Below the pieces are notes generated by a model. That model saw only the letters and a list, made by a program, of their open reading frames with translations, was not told the origin of the DNA and did not search any database. The position numbers were made by a program, and so were the translations under genes. A stretch of 48,788 nt of DNA from Actinomycetota bacterium (GTDB lineage Bacteria; Actinomycetota; CADDZG01; JAHWKV01; JAOPZY01): positions 1-48,788 of the forward strand of contig JAOPZY010000172.1 in NCBI GenBank assembly GCA_025963875.1, given 5' to 3'. Positions within the stretch are counted from its first letter, which is position 1; the number at the start of each line of letters is the position of its first letter. Shown piece after piece: positions 27,177 to 38,969 of this stretch.

Positions 27177-27585
27177 CGATGAAGGTGGTGGGGACCTGGC
27201 CGGCGATCCGGACCAGCTCGTCGGCAGCCTTCACGTGGCGGACGATGACGTCCAGGTCCCCCCGCACCTTGAGTTTGCCCTGCATCATGCCGCGGACGGG
27301 ATCGAGCTCCCTGCGGATCACCTGCTTCCAGCGCGAGTAGGGGGCCCGGATGACGAACTGCGCCAGGTCGCCCTCTTCGGGTGGCACGTCGTAGCGGGCA
27401 GCCCGGCACTTCCCGTGCCAGAGGTCGAGCCAGGAGTAGATGGGGTCGGGCAGGAGGAGGGGTTCGGCCTCAAAGAGGAACGTGACGTCGCCCTCCCAGT
27501 TGACGGCGCACTCGGCGTAGGCCTTCGACGAGTTGATCTGGCAGACGTACGCCTTCAGCCAGTCCTTCCCGGGGAACAGCGGCAC
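27166..27585 (-). CDS. SCP2 sterol-transfer-domain protein
   Basis: A 139-residue protein whose central part (DVTFLFEAEPLLLPDPIYSW) and C-terminal half (GMMQGKLKVRGDLDVIVRHV) match the SCP2 lipid-binding fold, in which the MxGKLKVxGD motif is diagnostic. Such proteins bind acyl-CoAs or other lipids. The GTG at 27585 follows a clear GGAGG. It heads the run SCP2-nfu-meaB-mutase, consistent with acyl-CoA metabolism. Confidence 0.8.
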   Translation of the reverse strand: MPLFPGKDWLKAYVCQINSSKAYAECAVNWEGDVTFLFEAEPLLLPDPIYSWLDLWHGKCRAARYDVPPEEGDLAQFVIRAPYSRWKQVIRRELDPVRGMMQGKLKVRGDLDVIVRHVKAADELVRIAGQVPTTFIDEH

Positions 27586-27651
27586 ACGCCTTACCTCCAG
27601 TCGAGGCGGAACGCCCTTCGGCTCAATCCTACGGTCGGCGGGGCGTCGCGA

Positions 27652-28944
27652 CTAGAGCGGGTCGAAGGAAGGGTCGACGGCGTCGGACCAGGCCTCCACC
27701 TCGGCCTCCACTTCGGCCCCGAGCCGGCGGAGCTTGTCCGGCAGGTCCTCGTAGCCGCGCTCGACGTGGTGGATGTCGTGGACGACGCTGTCCCCTTCGG
27801 CTCCGAGCGCGGCGATGACAAGTGCGACGCCCCCCCGCAGGTCGTGGGCGGTCACCGGCGCCCCCTCGAGGCGCGGGACGCCTCGGACGACTGCCTGATG
27901 GCCCTCGACGCGGACGTCCGCTCCCATGCGGCCCAGCTCCGCCACGTGGGCGAAGCGCGACTCGAAGACGTTCTCGGTGACGATGCTCGTGCCGTCGGCC
28001 GTGCAGAGGTAGGCGATCATCTGCGCCTGAAGATCGGTCGGGAACCCCGGGTAGGGCAGGGTGGCGAAGTCGACGGCGTTCGGCCGGTGGTCGATGCCCA
28101 CCTCCACGCCCGCAACGGTTGACCGCCATCGGGCGCCGCTGGCGGCAAGCTTGGAGAGGAAGACGTCGAGCTCCGCCGCCCTCGCACCGAGGAGCTCGAC
28201 CTCCCCCCGCGTGGCCAGGGCAGCCAGTGCCAGCGAGCCTGCCTCGATGGGGTCGGACGGCACGCGGTAGGTGGCGGGCGTCATCGCCTCCACCCCCTCG
28301 ATCTCGATGGTCGAGGTGCCGGCGCCGCTCACCTGGGCGCCCATCTGGCAGAGGAACCGGGCCAGGTCGACGATGTCGGGCTCCCGGGCGGCGTTGTCGA
28401 TGACCGTTCGGCCCCGGGCGAGGGTCGCGGCCGTGAGCACGTTCTCCGTCGCCCCCCGGCTGGGGAACTCAAGCACGATCCGCCTTCCCGTCAGCCCGGA
28501 CGTCACGCCCTCCAGGTAGCCGTGGTCGAAGTGGAAGCTCGCTCCCATCCGGCCGAGCGCCTCCTCGTGGAGGTCGAGCGGCCGGCTGCCGATGTTGCAG
28601 CCCCCGGGCATCGCCACCCGGGCGTGGCCCTGGCGGGCGAGCAGGGGGCCCAGGACGTTGACCGAGGCCCGCATCCGGTGCACCAGCTCGTAGGGCGCCT
28701 CGGAGTTGAGCTGGCCGGGAACCTCGATGGCCATGACATCGCCGAGGAAGTCCACCGAGGCACCGACGTGGCGGAGCACGTCGGTCATGGTGAAGACGTC
28801 GGCGATGCGGGGAACGTTGGCGAGCACCGTCCGGCCCTCGGCCAGCAGCGACGCCGCCATGAGCTTGAGGGCGGAGTTCTTCGCTCCCGAGACCACGACC
28901 GATCCCGAGAGCCGGTGACCACCTTCAACACGTAGGGACCCCAT
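27652..28944 (-). CDS. murA: UDP-N-acetylglucosamine 1-carboxyvinyltransferase MurA
   Basis: A 430-residue enzyme for the first committed step of peptidoglycan synthesis, adding enolpyruvate from PEP to UDP-GlcNAc. Lys22-Asn23 (SGAKNSALK) and the active-site Cys116 (PGGCNIGSRPLD) are present, so it should be sensitive to fosfomycin-type inhibition, unlike Asp-containing mycobacterial MurA. A TAGAAT -10 box (28954-28959) ends 9 nt before the ATG at 28944 and no RBS is visible. Confidence 0.96.
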   Translation of the reverse strand: MGSLRVEGGHRLSGSVVVSGAKNSALKLMAASLLAEGRTVLANVPRIADVFTMTDVLRHVGASVDFLGDVMAIEVPGQLNSEAPYELVHRMRASVNVLGPLLARQGHARVAMPGGCNIGSRPLDLHEEALGRMGASFHFDHGYLEGVTSGLTGRRIVLEFPSRGATENVLTAATLARGRTVIDNAAREPDIVDLARFLCQMGAQVSGAGTSTIEIEGVEAMTPATYRVPSDPIEAGSLALAALATRGEVELLGARAAELDVFLSKLAASGARWRSTVAGVEVGIDHRPNAVDFATLPYPGFPTDLQAQMIAYLCTADGTSIVTENVFESRFAHVAELGRMGADVRVEGHQAVVRGVPRLEGAPVTAHDLRGGVALVIAALGAEGDSVVHDIHHVERGYEDLPDKLRRLGAEVEAEVEAWSDAVDPSFDPL

Positions 28945-28953
28945 AAGGCGGCG

Positions 28954-28959
28954 ATTCTA
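28954..28959 (-). promoter_or_regulatory. -10 box of murA
   Basis: TAGAAT on the minus strand, 9 nt before the ATG. The spacing is like that of etfB and leaves at most a two- or three-base leader. Confidence 0.45.
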
Positions 28960-29005
28960 CCCCTGCGGCACCCCTCCTCCGCGGAAGTGGGTCGGCTGCT
29001 GCCGC

Positions 29006-29056
29006 CGAACTGAGGAGTTTTTTACGCGTATGACTGCACTTTTTCTCCTCACTTCG
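29006..29056. repeat. Long palindrome after the transglutaminase operon
   Basis: CGAACTGAGGAG (29006-29017) pairs with CTCCTCACTTCG (29045-29056) over 12 positions with one mismatch, around a 27-nt T-rich loop (TTTTTT and CTTTTT). It lies 14 nt past the last stop of the four-gene operon, the position of a terminator. It shares the GTTTTTT at the same offset with the 34415 element. Confidence 0.6.
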
Positions 29057-29070
29057 ATGAACCGCACCTC

Positions 29071-29988
29071 TTAGCCAGCGTGCGGCGGCACACCTACGAG
29101 GCGGACCGCAGGAAAACTCCCCGATCGCTCGTAGGCGTTCTCGGCATACGTCGGCACCTTGACGGTGATCATGGTGTCCATGGTCGACGCCACGTTGGTG
29201 CCCCGGTAGCTCCCCAGTGTCGGAGCCGCCTCGGCCGGCTCGGCTGCGGCCGCCACCGTGACGTGGCGGTCGGCCACCGCCAGGCCCTGGGACGGGTCGT
29301 AGCCCCGCCAGCCGGCGCCGTTCAGGTACACCTCGCCCCAGGCGTGCAGGTCACGCTCGTTGCTGCCGGGGTCGCCCATCTCGTAGCCGGTGACGAAGCG
29401 CGCCGCGACCCCCACCGCCCGGCAGGCTTCGATGAACAGCACCGCCATGTCCCGGCAGGCCCCTCGCCGCAGCGCCAGCGTCTGCCCGGCAGGCATCGGG
29501 TCTCCGGTCGGCCGCACCTCCTGGGCCATCGAGGCGATCCGCTGGCACAGCTCCCCCAGGAACGAGGTGGCTCCCCCGCCGCTTGCCACCAGGACGTCCT
29601 TGGCGAAGGCCTGGACCTCGGGGTCGTCGGGCGGTTGGAGGTAGTGGGCCAGGGCCCGGCGGTCAGCCTCGCGGTAGGTCATCGGCATGCGGAGGCCTTC
29701 GGGGTCGAGCACGATGTAGTCGAACGGGTTCGTGCGCAGCGTCTCGATCGCGAACGTGGTCCTGAGCGTCAGCATCGAGGCGAGACCGAGGAACCAGACC
29801 TGCGACAGGGTGTTCCCCTCGGCGTCGAGCATCTCGGACATGCCCTCGGGCTGGGGGTCGACGGCCAGGTCGAAGGCGACGAGCCGCTGGAAGATGTCCG
29901 AGCGGGGGCGGAGGCGGACGATGAGCGGCTCGAGCAGCACAGGACGTTCGTAGGTGTACCGGGTCAGGTGGGCGACCTCGAACCGCAC
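29071..29988 (-). CDS. Transglutaminase-like cysteine protease/amidase
   Basis: A 305-residue protein with an N-terminal Bact_transglu_N-type beta domain (VAHLTRYTYERPV...LRPRSD). The transglutaminase core has the triad Cys178 (RRGACRDMAVLF), His215 (DLHAWGEVYL) and Asp231 (GYDPSQGL). There is no signal peptide, so it acts in the cytoplasm. In this operon type it is predicted to hydrolyse or rearrange peptide amide bonds. It is the last gene, 3 nt after the peptidase. The cellular substrate is not known in any member that I can name. Confidence 0.9.
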   Translation of the reverse strand: MRFEVAHLTRYTYERPVLLEPLIVRLRPRSDIFQRLVAFDLAVDPQPEGMSEMLDAEGNTLSQVWFLGLASMLTLRTTFAIETLRTNPFDYIVLDPEGLRMPMTYREADRRALAHYLQPPDDPEVQAFAKDVLVASGGGATSFLGELCQRIASMAQEVRPTGDPMPAGQTLALRRGACRDMAVLFIEACRAVGVAARFVTGYEMGDPGSNERDLHAWGEVYLNGAGWRGYDPSQGLAVADRHVTVAAAAEPAEAAPTLGSYRGTNVASTMDTMITVKVPTYAENAYERSGSFPAVRLVGVPPHAG

Positions 29989-29991
29989 CGC

Positions 29992-30762
29992 TCAGCCCTC
30001 CTCGAGCGTGGACTTGAGGAGCGGGGTCACATTCGACGGCCCCGTGCCCGCGAATGCCTCGTCCGCCCAGTCCGCCGGCATGACCTCGATCAGGCCCCGC
30101 AGGCTCTCGGTCCACCAGGCGGAGGCTTTCGACAGCTCCGCCGCCTCGTAGCGGCGCTGCTGGAGGTGGAACGACCCACGGTGGTAGATCACCACGTCCA
30201 TCGGGAAGTCCGTAGCGGTCGTGGAGGTGCGGGTGGCCTCGAAGGCGAGGTAACCGATCTTGAGCGCCGTCGGCAGGGGGGTCTCGTAGCGCAGACTGCG
30301 GTCGAGCAGCGGCTTGGCGTACCCCGATTCGCCGATGACGAAATAGGGTGTCTCACGACTTACTTCTACCCAATTTGCCTGCGGATAGAGCAGGTAGAGG
30401 CGGTGCTCCTTGTCGTTCTCGAACTGGCCCCCGATCAGGGCGTGGAGGTTGAAGCTGAGGTTGGAGGCATGGAGGGCCTCACGATCCTCCGCATCGACGA
30501 GGCGGACCTGGGCAGCGAAGGCATTCACCGCCTTGTACAGCTTGTCGAACGTGGCATGCGTCTGCTCGAGGGTCTCCTCGAAGTAGGTGAGGGCCTTGTC
30601 CCGTGCGGACCGCAGTCCCGAGGTCATGAGGAACATCGAGTGGCGTTTATCCTCGTAGATCGACACTTTGCACGCGGTCGAGGTCTCTCCCCCGGACGTG
30701 ATGCGCGAGTCCGAGATGGCCACCAGGCCTGCCTGGACCTTCATCGCAAGGCAGAACGTCAT
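29992..30762 (-). CDS. Proteasome-type Ntn peptidase
   Basis: A 256-residue member of the predicted proteasome-type proteases (COG3484-like), distinct from the true 20S subunits. After Met removal the protein begins with Thr1 (MTFCLAMKVQAG). Asp17 falls exactly where the proteasome beta subunit has it (AISDSRITSG), and a Lys occurs at 31 (STACKV), near the canonical Lys33. These three residues would form the Ntn hydrolase centre. The start ATG overlaps the alpha-E stop (TAATG). It may process the product of the adjacent ATP-grasp enzyme. Confidence 0.85.
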   Translation of the reverse strand: MTFCLAMKVQAGLVAISDSRITSGGETSTACKVSIYEDKRHSMFLMTSGLRSARDKALTYFEETLEQTHATFDKLYKAVNAFAAQVRLVDAEDREALHASNLSFNLHALIGGQFENDKEHRLYLLYPQANWVEVSRETPYFVIGESGYAKPLLDRSLRYETPLPTALKIGYLAFEATRTSTTATDFPMDVVIYHRGSFHLQQRRYEAAELSKASAWWTESLRGLIEVMPADWADEAFAGTGPSNVTPLLKSTLEEG

Positions 30763-31769
30763 TACGACTGGCTCTGGGCCGCCGCCGCCTGGATCTGCCA
30801 GAGGCGGCCGCCCGGATCGAAGTCGGGCCGGCGGGCAAAGAAGGTGGCGAAGATGGCGTCGCCGGCCTCGTTCAGGTCCCGTTGGAAACTGTCCAGGAAC
30901 TGGTGCAGACCTGAGGAGATGATCTCGGAGACTGCCGCGTAATTGAAACTGGACGTCAGGCGCCCAAGGCGCTGCTCGGCAGAGTTGGCGAAGTTCCCTG
31001 CGGACGAATCCGACAGGATCCTGAGCGAGTCCTGCGCCTCGAGCAGGCAATGGCGGATGGAACGGGGGAAATAACGGTCGAGGAGCAGGAACTCGGCCAC
31101 GCGCTTCGGCGAGATGCGGCCGTACCGCTTCCGGAACGCCTCGAGGGCGCTCGCCGAGCGCAGGAGCGCCGACCACTGCAGGTCGTCGAGCGGGGTGCCC
31201 ACATCGGACACGGCGGGCAGTAGGAGGAAGTACTTCACGTCGAGCATCCGAGACGTCTTGTCCGCCCGTTCCAGCTGCCGGCCGAGGCGGGCGAAGTGCC
31301 ATCCCTCATCGTGGGACATCGTAGCGTCCACGATGCCCGCGAACAGCAGGCTCTCCTGGCGTATCCGGCTGAAGAACGTGTACGGGTCGGTGGCGACCAG
31401 CGAGCGGAACTGGGCGGTGCGGAACAGGTGGTAGAAGCGGTTCAGCTGCTCCCACACCTCCGAGGAGATCGCCTCCCGCACCGACCGGGCGTTGTCCCGG
31501 GATGCCGCCAGGCAGCGGGCGATGGAGTTGGGGTTGTCCTCGTCGAACGTGAGGAACTCGATGATGTTGGCCTGGTTCGGCACGTCGTAGTGCTGGTTGA
31601 ACAGCGGCAGGTCCGCCGTGATGAGCACCAGGGGCTCCCACTGCTCCCCCGTGCCGGGCGGCAGATCGAGGGCAAGCCGCAGGTTCACGTCGATGAACCG
31701 GGCGATGTTCTCCGACCGTTCGATGTAGCGGCTGACCCAGTAGATGGAGTCAGCGACCCGGCTCAGCAC
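30762..31769 (-). CDS. Alpha-E domain protein
   Basis: A 335-residue all-helical protein beginning LSRVADSIYWVSRYIERSEN, the signature of the alpha-E domain family. The remaining sequence includes SHDEGWHFARLGRQLERADK. The domain is nearly always found beside circularly permuted ATP-grasp enzymes and transglutaminases and is thought to bind or scaffold their peptide substrate. No reaction has been shown. The GTG start lies 1 nt after the stop of the ATP-grasp gene, so translation is coupled. Confidence 0.92.
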   Translation of the reverse strand: MLSRVADSIYWVSRYIERSENIARFIDVNLRLALDLPPGTGEQWEPLVLITADLPLFNQHYDVPNQANIIEFLTFDEDNPNSIARCLAASRDNARSVREAISSEVWEQLNRFYHLFRTAQFRSLVATDPYTFFSRIRQESLLFAGIVDATMSHDEGWHFARLGRQLERADKTSRMLDVKYFLLLPAVSDVGTPLDDLQWSALLRSASALEAFRKRYGRISPKRVAEFLLLDRYFPRSIRHCLLEAQDSLRILSDSSAGNFANSAEQRLGRLTSSFNYAAVSEIISSGLHQFLDSFQRDLNEAGDAIFATFFARRPDFDPGGRLWQIQAAAAQSQS

Positions 31770-31770
31770 G

Positions 31771-33237
31771 TCATTCCGCCAGGACCCAGGTGTCCTTGCT
31801 CCCCCCTCCCTGCGAGGAGCTCACCACCAGGGAGCCTCGCTCCAGCGCCACCCGGGTGAGCCCGCCCGGCAGCACATAGGGTTCCTCGCCCAGGAGCACG
31901 AACGGGCGCAGGTCGACGTGGCGGGGCTCGAAGTGGTCCCCCACGATCACGGGTGCCCTCGAAAGGGCGAGCATCGGCTGGGCGATGTAGTTGCGGGGGT
32001 TGGCGGTGATCCGGCGGGCGAACTCCTCGCGCATGTCGGGCGTCGCATGGGGGCCGATGAGGATCCCGTTGCCGCCGGACTCGTTGGCGGGTTTCACGAC
32101 GAGCTCGTCGAGGCGGCCCAGCACCATGGTCCGTTCCTTCTCGTCCCAGCACAAGTGCGTGGGCACGTTGGGAAGCACGATGTCCTCGCCGAGGTAGTAC
32201 TTGACGATCTGCGGGACGAAGGAGTAGATGACCTTGTCGTCGGCGACGCCCGTGCCCGGCGCATTGGCGATCCCCAGGCGGCCCGCCCGGTAGACGTCGA
32301 GCAGGCCCGGGACCCCGAGCAGCGACTCGGGGCGGAACGCGAGCGGGTCGAGGAAGTCGTCGGCCACCCGGCGGTAGAGCACGTCCACCCGCTGGAATCC
32401 CCGGGTCGTGCGCATGCACAGGAAGCCGTCGTACACCAGCAGGTCCCGGCCCTCGACCAGCTCGACGCCCATCTGCTGGGCCAGGAAGGAATGCTCGAAG
32501 TAGGCGGAGTTGTAGACGCCCGGCGTGAGGACCGCCACGGTGGGCGACATCACGCCCGGCGGAGCTATCCAGTTCAGCATCTCGAGCAGGCGGCTGGGGT
32601 AGTCCTCCACCGGCCGCACCCCGGAGGCCTCGAAAACCTGGGGCAGCGTGCGCTTGAGGATCTGCCGGTTCTCGAGCACGTAGGAGACGCCGGATGGGCA
32701 CCGCAGGTTGTCCTCGAGGACGTAGAACTGGCCGTCGCCGTCGCGCACGAGGTCGGAGCCGGTGATGTGGCACCACACCCCCCGGGGGGGATTGAGGCCG
32801 TGGCACTCGGGCATGTACCCCGACGCGCTGCGGACGATCTCCTCGGGCACGACGCCGTCGGCCACGATCTTCTGGTCGTGGTAGATGTCGTCGCAGAAGA
32901 GATTGAGGGCGGTCACCCGTTGCTCCAGGCCGCGCTCGACCACCTTCCAGTCTTCCGCTTCGATGATCCGGGGCATGACGTCGAAGGGGAAGATGCGCTC
33001 CGTGGCGCCCTCGGCTCCGTAGACGTTGAACGTGATCCCGAGGTGCAGCAGTGCGGCTTCGGCGGCATGCTGCCGGCGGAGCAACTCGCCCTCGGAGAGG
33101 TCCTCTATCCGCTCGACGAGGAGCTTCGAACCCCGGCGGGGACCGCCTCCGGACTCGAAAATCTCGTCGTAGAAGACGTCGGTCTCGTAGTCACCGAACT
33201 GGCTGAGCGTTGCGGTCCAATCGGCTCGCGCCACCAC
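31771..33237 (-). CDS. Circularly permuted type 2 ATP-grasp protein
   Basis: A 488-residue ATP-grasp ligase of the circularly permuted class. Visible landmarks are FFDEIFE-like [34 protein letters not shown] and [15 protein letters not shown]-like [14 protein letters not shown]. Later come [16 protein letters not shown] and [17 protein letters not shown], which should bind ATP-Mg. Family members are predicted to ligate an amino acid or peptide carboxylate to an amine. It is the first gene of the operon, with a perfect AAGGAGGTG Shine-Dalgarno 6 nt before GTG 33237, the strongest RBS in the window. Confidence 0.93.
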   Translation of the reverse strand: MVARADWTATLSQFGDYETDVFYDEIFESGGGPRRGSKLLVERIEDLSEGELLRRQHAAEAALLHLGITFNVYGAEGATERIFPFDVMPRIIEAEDWKVVERGLEQRVTALNLFCDDIYHDQKIVADGVVPEEIVRSASGYMPECHGLNPPRGVWCHITGSDLVRDGDGQFYVLEDNLRCPSGVSYVLENRQILKRTLPQVFEASGVRPVEDYPSRLLEMLNWIAPPGVMSPTVAVLTPGVYNSAYFEHSFLAQQMGVELVEGRDLLVYDGFLCMRTTRGFQRVDVLYRRVADDFLDPLAFRPESLLGVPGLLDVYRAGRLGIANAPGTGVADDKVIYSFVPQIVKYYLGEDIVLPNVPTHLCWDEKERTMVLGRLDELVVKPANESGGNGILIGPHATPDMREEFARRITANPRNYIAQPMLALSRAPVIVGDHFEPRHVDLRPFVLLGEEPYVLPGGLTRVALERGSLVVSSSQGGGSKDTWVLAE

Positions 33238-33292
33238 GCCCCACCTCCTTGAGCTAGCCCGGACTGGGCCCGGCTTCCTCCAGAGGATAGAG

Positions 33293-33310
33293 CGGGGAAG
33301 GTTTTCCCCG
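33293..33310. terminator. Short perfect hairpin between the aldo/keto reductase and the ATP-grasp operon
   Basis: CGGGGAA-GGTT-TTCCCCG has a 7-bp stem and a 4-nt loop. It lies 14 nt past the aldo/keto reductase stop and upstream of the ATP-grasp RBS. It may separate the two transcripts; no U-tract follows. Confidence 0.5.
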
Positions 33311-33323
33311 TGTTGCGCACACG

Positions 33324-34358
33324 TTACGTTCTCGTAAAGCCCCGCCGACGGAACTCGGGGCGGAGCCAGATGTTCTCAATGCCCAGGTCGGCCCTGTTGA
33401 TGGTCTCCCCCGGCGGAACCATCTCGTCGATGGCGTCGAGGATGGAACCGGAGAGCTCGACATCGGCTGCCGGGAGCAGCTCGACCAGCTGGTCCATCGT
33501 GCGGGGGCCGATGATGGCGGAAGTCACCGACGGGTGGACCAGCGTCCAGGCGATCGCCATGACCGGCAGGGGGATCCCTTCCTTCCCAGCGAGCGGGATC
33601 AGCGCCTCGACGATCTCGAACTTCCGCTGGTTCTCTGGCTTGGTCGGGTCGAACCGCTCGGGAATCCGGGCGGCCCGGCCACCGGCCTCGACCGGCCTGC
33701 CCTTTCGGTACTTCCCCGAGAGCCAGCCACCGGCCAGCGGGCTCCAGACGATCACGCCCATGCCCTGCTGGGTGCAGGTGGGCAGCACCTCGAGCTCGGC
33801 GTTGCGGACGAGGATCGAGTAGGGGGGCTGCTCGCAGACGAAGCGTTCGCGCTGATGGCGCTCCGCCGCCCACTGGGCCTCGACGATCTCGGGGGCCGGG
33901 AACGTGGAGGACCCGATCCAGCGGACCTTGCCCTGGTGGACGAGGTCGCTGAGCGCCCCCAGCGTGTCGGCGACGTCGGTGGCGGGGTCGGGCCGGTGGG
34001 CCTGGTAGAGGTCGATGTAGTCGGTGTCGAGGCGCCGGAGCGAGTCCTCGACCGCCTTGAAGATGTGCTTGCGGTTGTTGCCTCGGTCGTTCGGCCCCGG
34101 GCCCATCTGCGCGTGGAACTTGGTGGCGAGCACGACGTCGTCGCGGCGGCCCTTCAGGGCCTTCCCGACGATCTCCTCCGACTCCCCCGCCGAGTACACG
34201 TTCGCGGTGTCGACGAAGTTGACACCTTCGTCGAGCGCCCGGTGGATGATCGCGATCGAGGCTTCATGGCTGGGATTGCCCCAGGCGCCGAACATCATCG
34301 CCCCGAGGCACAGCGGCGAGACCTGGACCCCGGTGGTGCCGAGGGGGACGTAGCGCAT
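33324..34358 (-). CDS. Aldo/keto reductase
   Basis: A 344-residue (alpha/beta)8 NADPH oxidoreductase. The catalytic tetrad is visible as Asp and Tyr in [11 protein letters not shown], Lys in VLATKFH and His in YQAHRPD. The NADPH region is near [14 protein letters not shown]. Substrates of this subfamily (Tas/YajO/Kvbeta-like) are mostly unknown carbonyls. It stands alone between the atp and ATP-grasp operons. TAAGCT lies exactly 6 nt before the ATG, so the mRNA is probably leaderless. Confidence 0.92.
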   Translation of the reverse strand: MRYVPLGTTGVQVSPLCLGAMMFGAWGNPSHEASIAIIHRALDEGVNFVDTANVYSAGESEEIVGKALKGRRDDVVLATKFHAQMGPGPNDRGNNRKHIFKAVEDSLRRLDTDYIDLYQAHRPDPATDVADTLGALSDLVHQGKVRWIGSSTFPAPEIVEAQWAAERHQRERFVCEQPPYSILVRNAELEVLPTCTQQGMGVIVWSPLAGGWLSGKYRKGRPVEAGGRAARIPERFDPTKPENQRKFEIVEALIPLAGKEGIPLPVMAIAWTLVHPSVTSAIIGPRTMDQLVELLPAADVELSGSILDAIDEMVPPGETINRADLGIENIWLRPEFRRRGFTRT

Positions 34359-34364
34359 GCGCGC

Positions 34365-34370
34365 AGCTTA
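34365..34370 (-). promoter_or_regulatory. -10 box, leaderless promoter of the aldo/keto reductase
   Basis: TAAGCT on the minus strand followed by 6 nt (all G/C) and ATG 34358. No Shine-Dalgarno is present. Confidence 0.5.
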
Positions 34371-34413
34371 CCCGCGGGCCCCCGGACTCGATGCCTCGAA
34401 TCTGTGCCCCCGC

Positions 34414-34462
34414 GAGGTTTGGTGTTTTTTCGTTCGCAGCGAACAAAAAGGCACCAAACCTC
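34414..34462. terminator. Long palindrome, AGGTT family (copy 3), after the atp operon
   Basis: The outer arms GAGGTTTGGTG and CACCAAACCTC (34414-34424, 34452-34462) are perfect. A nested GTTC/GAAC stem closes a 5-nt loop, and T and A runs between them pair (TTTTT with AAAAA). The hairpin lies 25 nt past the atpC stop and probably ends the atp transcript. The core AGGTT/AACCT arms span 47 nt as in copies 1 and 2, with compensatory base changes. Confidence 0.75.
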
Positions 34463-34487
34463 TCCAACCCTTAGACCTCCAGGGCCT

Positions 34488-34964
34488 CTACGGTCCGCCG
34501 AGCTTCAGCCGTGACTCGCTCCAGGCTCGGCGGTCGAGGAGCTCCGCGAACTCCTCGTCGGTCTTCGGGTGGCGCAGGGCCGCCACCGTCTCGTCCAGCT
34601 CGCGCCTCGCCTCGGCCGTATCAACGTCGGCCTCCGCGACTGCGCTGTCGACGAGGATCGTGACCTTGTCCTCGCCGACCTGCAGAAAGCCGCCGCGGAC
34701 GGCGAAGCGAGCGACCTTGCCTGCGTCCTGGCCGATGCGGAGAAGGCCGCTCCCGAGGGCTGCGACGATCGCCGCGTGCCCCGGCCAGATCCCGAGCTGC
34801 CCGTCCCACGCCGGCACCGTGACCCAGCGCACGTCACCCTCGAAGATGGGCTGCGCGGGGCTCACGACGACCACGTGAAGGTGCCGGGGACCGCGCGCCA
34901 GCTCGTCGGCAATGTTGCCGGATCGTAAGGCGCCCTTGGGATGCTCCGGCAGCTCCGACGACAT
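34488..34964 (-). CDS. atpC: ATP synthase epsilon subunit
   Basis: A 158-residue subunit of the F1 central stalk that couples rotation and can inhibit hydrolysis. The beta-sandwich domain has VPAWDGQLGIWPGHAAIVAA, the family hallmark (usually TxxGExGILPGHAP), followed by the short helical C-terminal domain. About 25 extra residues precede the core, so a later start is possible, but ATG 34964 is the only good one seen. It is the last gene of the atp operon. Confidence 0.92.
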   Translation of the reverse strand: MSSELPEHPKGALRSGNIADELARGPRHLHVVVVSPAQPIFEGDVRWVTVPAWDGQLGIWPGHAAIVAALGSGLLRIGQDAGKVARFAVRGGFLQVGEDKVTILVDSAVAEADVDTAEARRELDETVAALRHPKTDEEFAELLDRRAWSESRLKLGGP

Positions 34965-35000
34965 CAGACGACCTCCCGCTCTCGCATGGCCCTCGTGGCC

Positions 35001-37314
<2,314 letters not shown>

Positions 37315-37317
37315 GGG

Positions 37318-38964
37318 CTAGTGGACCGGTGCCCTTCCCGACTCGGGGGCGGGAGCCTCCGCTTCTTCCGCGCCCTCCTCTTTCGCCGGCTCCACGGGGG
37401 CCTTGGTCTGCCCCGGGCCCTCAACCTTCGCTGGTTCCCCTGGGGCCACGCCGGGCTTCCAGAGGTCGCGCTTGAACTTGGCGATCTCCTCCTTGAGCGT
37501 GGCGGCCGTGCTGTCATCGAGAGCGCCCGTCTCCTTGATGGCCTTCAGGGCGACGCTCGGCATCGCTCGCAGGGCGTCGATCAGCTCCCTCTCGAAGCGC
37601 TTGATCTGCTCGACCGGGATGTCGTCCATGAACCCCTGGCCCACGGCGAAGATCGTCGCTACCTGCTCCTCCATCGGCCACGGCTCGAACTGCGGCTGCT
37701 TGAGGATCTCGACCGTGCGCTCGCCGCGCGCAAGCTGTGCCCTCGTCCCGGGGTCAAGATCGCTGGCGAACTGTGCGAATGCCTCCAGCTCCCGGTACTG
37801 GGCCAAGTCGAGGCGTAGCTTGCCCGCCACCTTCTTCATCGCCTTCGTCTGGGCGTTGCCGCCGACGCGGCTCACGGAGATGCCGACGTTCACCGCCGGG
37901 CGCACGCCCGCGTAGAAGAGGTCGGGCTCGAGGTAGATCTGGCCGTCCGTGATCGAGATGACGTTGGTCGGGATGTAAGCGGACACGTCGCCCGCCTGGG
38001 TCTCGATGATCGGGAGCGCGGTCAGCGAGCCGCCCCCCCGCTTGTCGCTGAGCTTCGCGGCCCGCTCGAGCAGGCGGCTGTGGGTGTAGAAGACGTCACC
38101 CGGGTACGCCTCGCGCCCCGGCGGCCGGCGTAGGAGCAGCGAGATCTCGCGATAGGACGCCGCTTGTTTCGACAGGTCGTCGTAGACGCAGAGCGTGTGG
38201 CGATTCTGCTCGTACATGAAGTATTCGGCCATCGCACAGCCCCCGTAGGGAGCGATGTACTGCATCGGTGCAGGGTCGTTCGCCGTCGCACTGACGACGA
38301 TGGTGTAGTCCATCGCGCCATGCTCACGCAGGGTCTCCACGACGCCCGCGACCGTGGACGCCTTGAGGCCGATGGCAACGTAGACGCAGATGACGTCGCC
38401 GCCCTTCTGGTTGATGATCGTGTCGATCGCGATCGCGGACTTGCCGGTCTCGCGGTCACCGATGATCAGCTCGCGCTGGCCCCGGCCGATTGGGATCATC
38501 CCGTCGATCGCCTTGACGCCAGTCATCAGAGGCTCTTTCACCGGCTGCCGGTCGGCGATGCCGGGTGCCCTCCCCTCGAGGGGCATCAAGTGGGTCGTCT
38601 GGATCGGCCCCTTGCCGTCGATGGGTTGCGAGAGCGGATTGACCACGCGCCCGAGAAGGCCCTCCCCGGCGGGCACCGACAGGACGCGGCCCGTGCGCTT
38701 CACGGTCTGCCCCTCGCGGATGTCGACGTAGGGGCCGAGGATGACGATGCCGACCGAGTCCTCCTCGAGGTTCAGCGCGAGGCCGAACGACCCGTTCTCG
38801 AATTCGACCATCTCGCTCGCCATCGCGTTCCGGAGACCGTAGGCGCGGGCGATGCCGTCGCCGACCTCGAGCACGGTGCCGACCTCGTCGACGCGGAGGT
38901 CGACGTCGAAGGACTCGATCTGCTGCCGGATGATCGAGCTGATCTCGTCGGTCCTGATCTGCAT
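37318..38964 (-). CDS. atpA: ATP synthase alpha subunit with charged C-terminal tail
   Basis: A 548-residue non-catalytic nucleotide-binding subunit. The P-loop is [14 protein letters not shown] and the arginine finger region is [17 protein letters not shown]. The last 40 or so residues form a low-complexity tail rich in Pro, Glu, Ala and Lys ([20 protein letters not shown]). A C-terminal extension of AtpA is known from mycobacteria, where it suppresses ATP hydrolysis; whether this unrelated-looking tail does the same is inference. Confidence 0.97.
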   Translation of the reverse strand: MQIRTDEISSIIRQQIESFDVDLRVDEVGTVLEVGDGIARAYGLRNAMASEMVEFENGSFGLALNLEEDSVGIVILGPYVDIREGQTVKRTGRVLSVPAGEGLLGRVVNPLSQPIDGKGPIQTTHLMPLEGRAPGIADRQPVKEPLMTGVKAIDGMIPIGRGQRELIIGDRETGKSAIAIDTIINQKGGDVICVYVAIGLKASTVAGVVETLREHGAMDYTIVVSATANDPAPMQYIAPYGGCAMAEYFMYEQNRHTLCVYDDLSKQAASYREISLLLRRPPGREAYPGDVFYTHSRLLERAAKLSDKRGGGSLTALPIIETQAGDVSAYIPTNVISITDGQIYLEPDLFYAGVRPAVNVGISVSRVGGNAQTKAMKKVAGKLRLDLAQYRELEAFAQFASDLDPGTRAQLARGERTVEILKQPQFEPWPMEEQVATIFAVGQGFMDDIPVEQIKRFERELIDALRAMPSVALKAIKETGALDDSTAATLKEEIAKFKRDLWKPGVAPGEPAKVEGPGQTKAPVEPAKEEGAEEAEAPAPESGRAPVH

Positions 38965-38969
38965 GTGTT

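Noticed and set aside
29992-30762. Assignment of the Ntn peptidase as a true 20S proteasome subunit.
   Set aside because: There is no partner alpha subunit, Mpa/ARC ATPase, Pup or PafA gene nearby, and the sequence fits the separate proteasome-type protease family found with alpha-E proteins.
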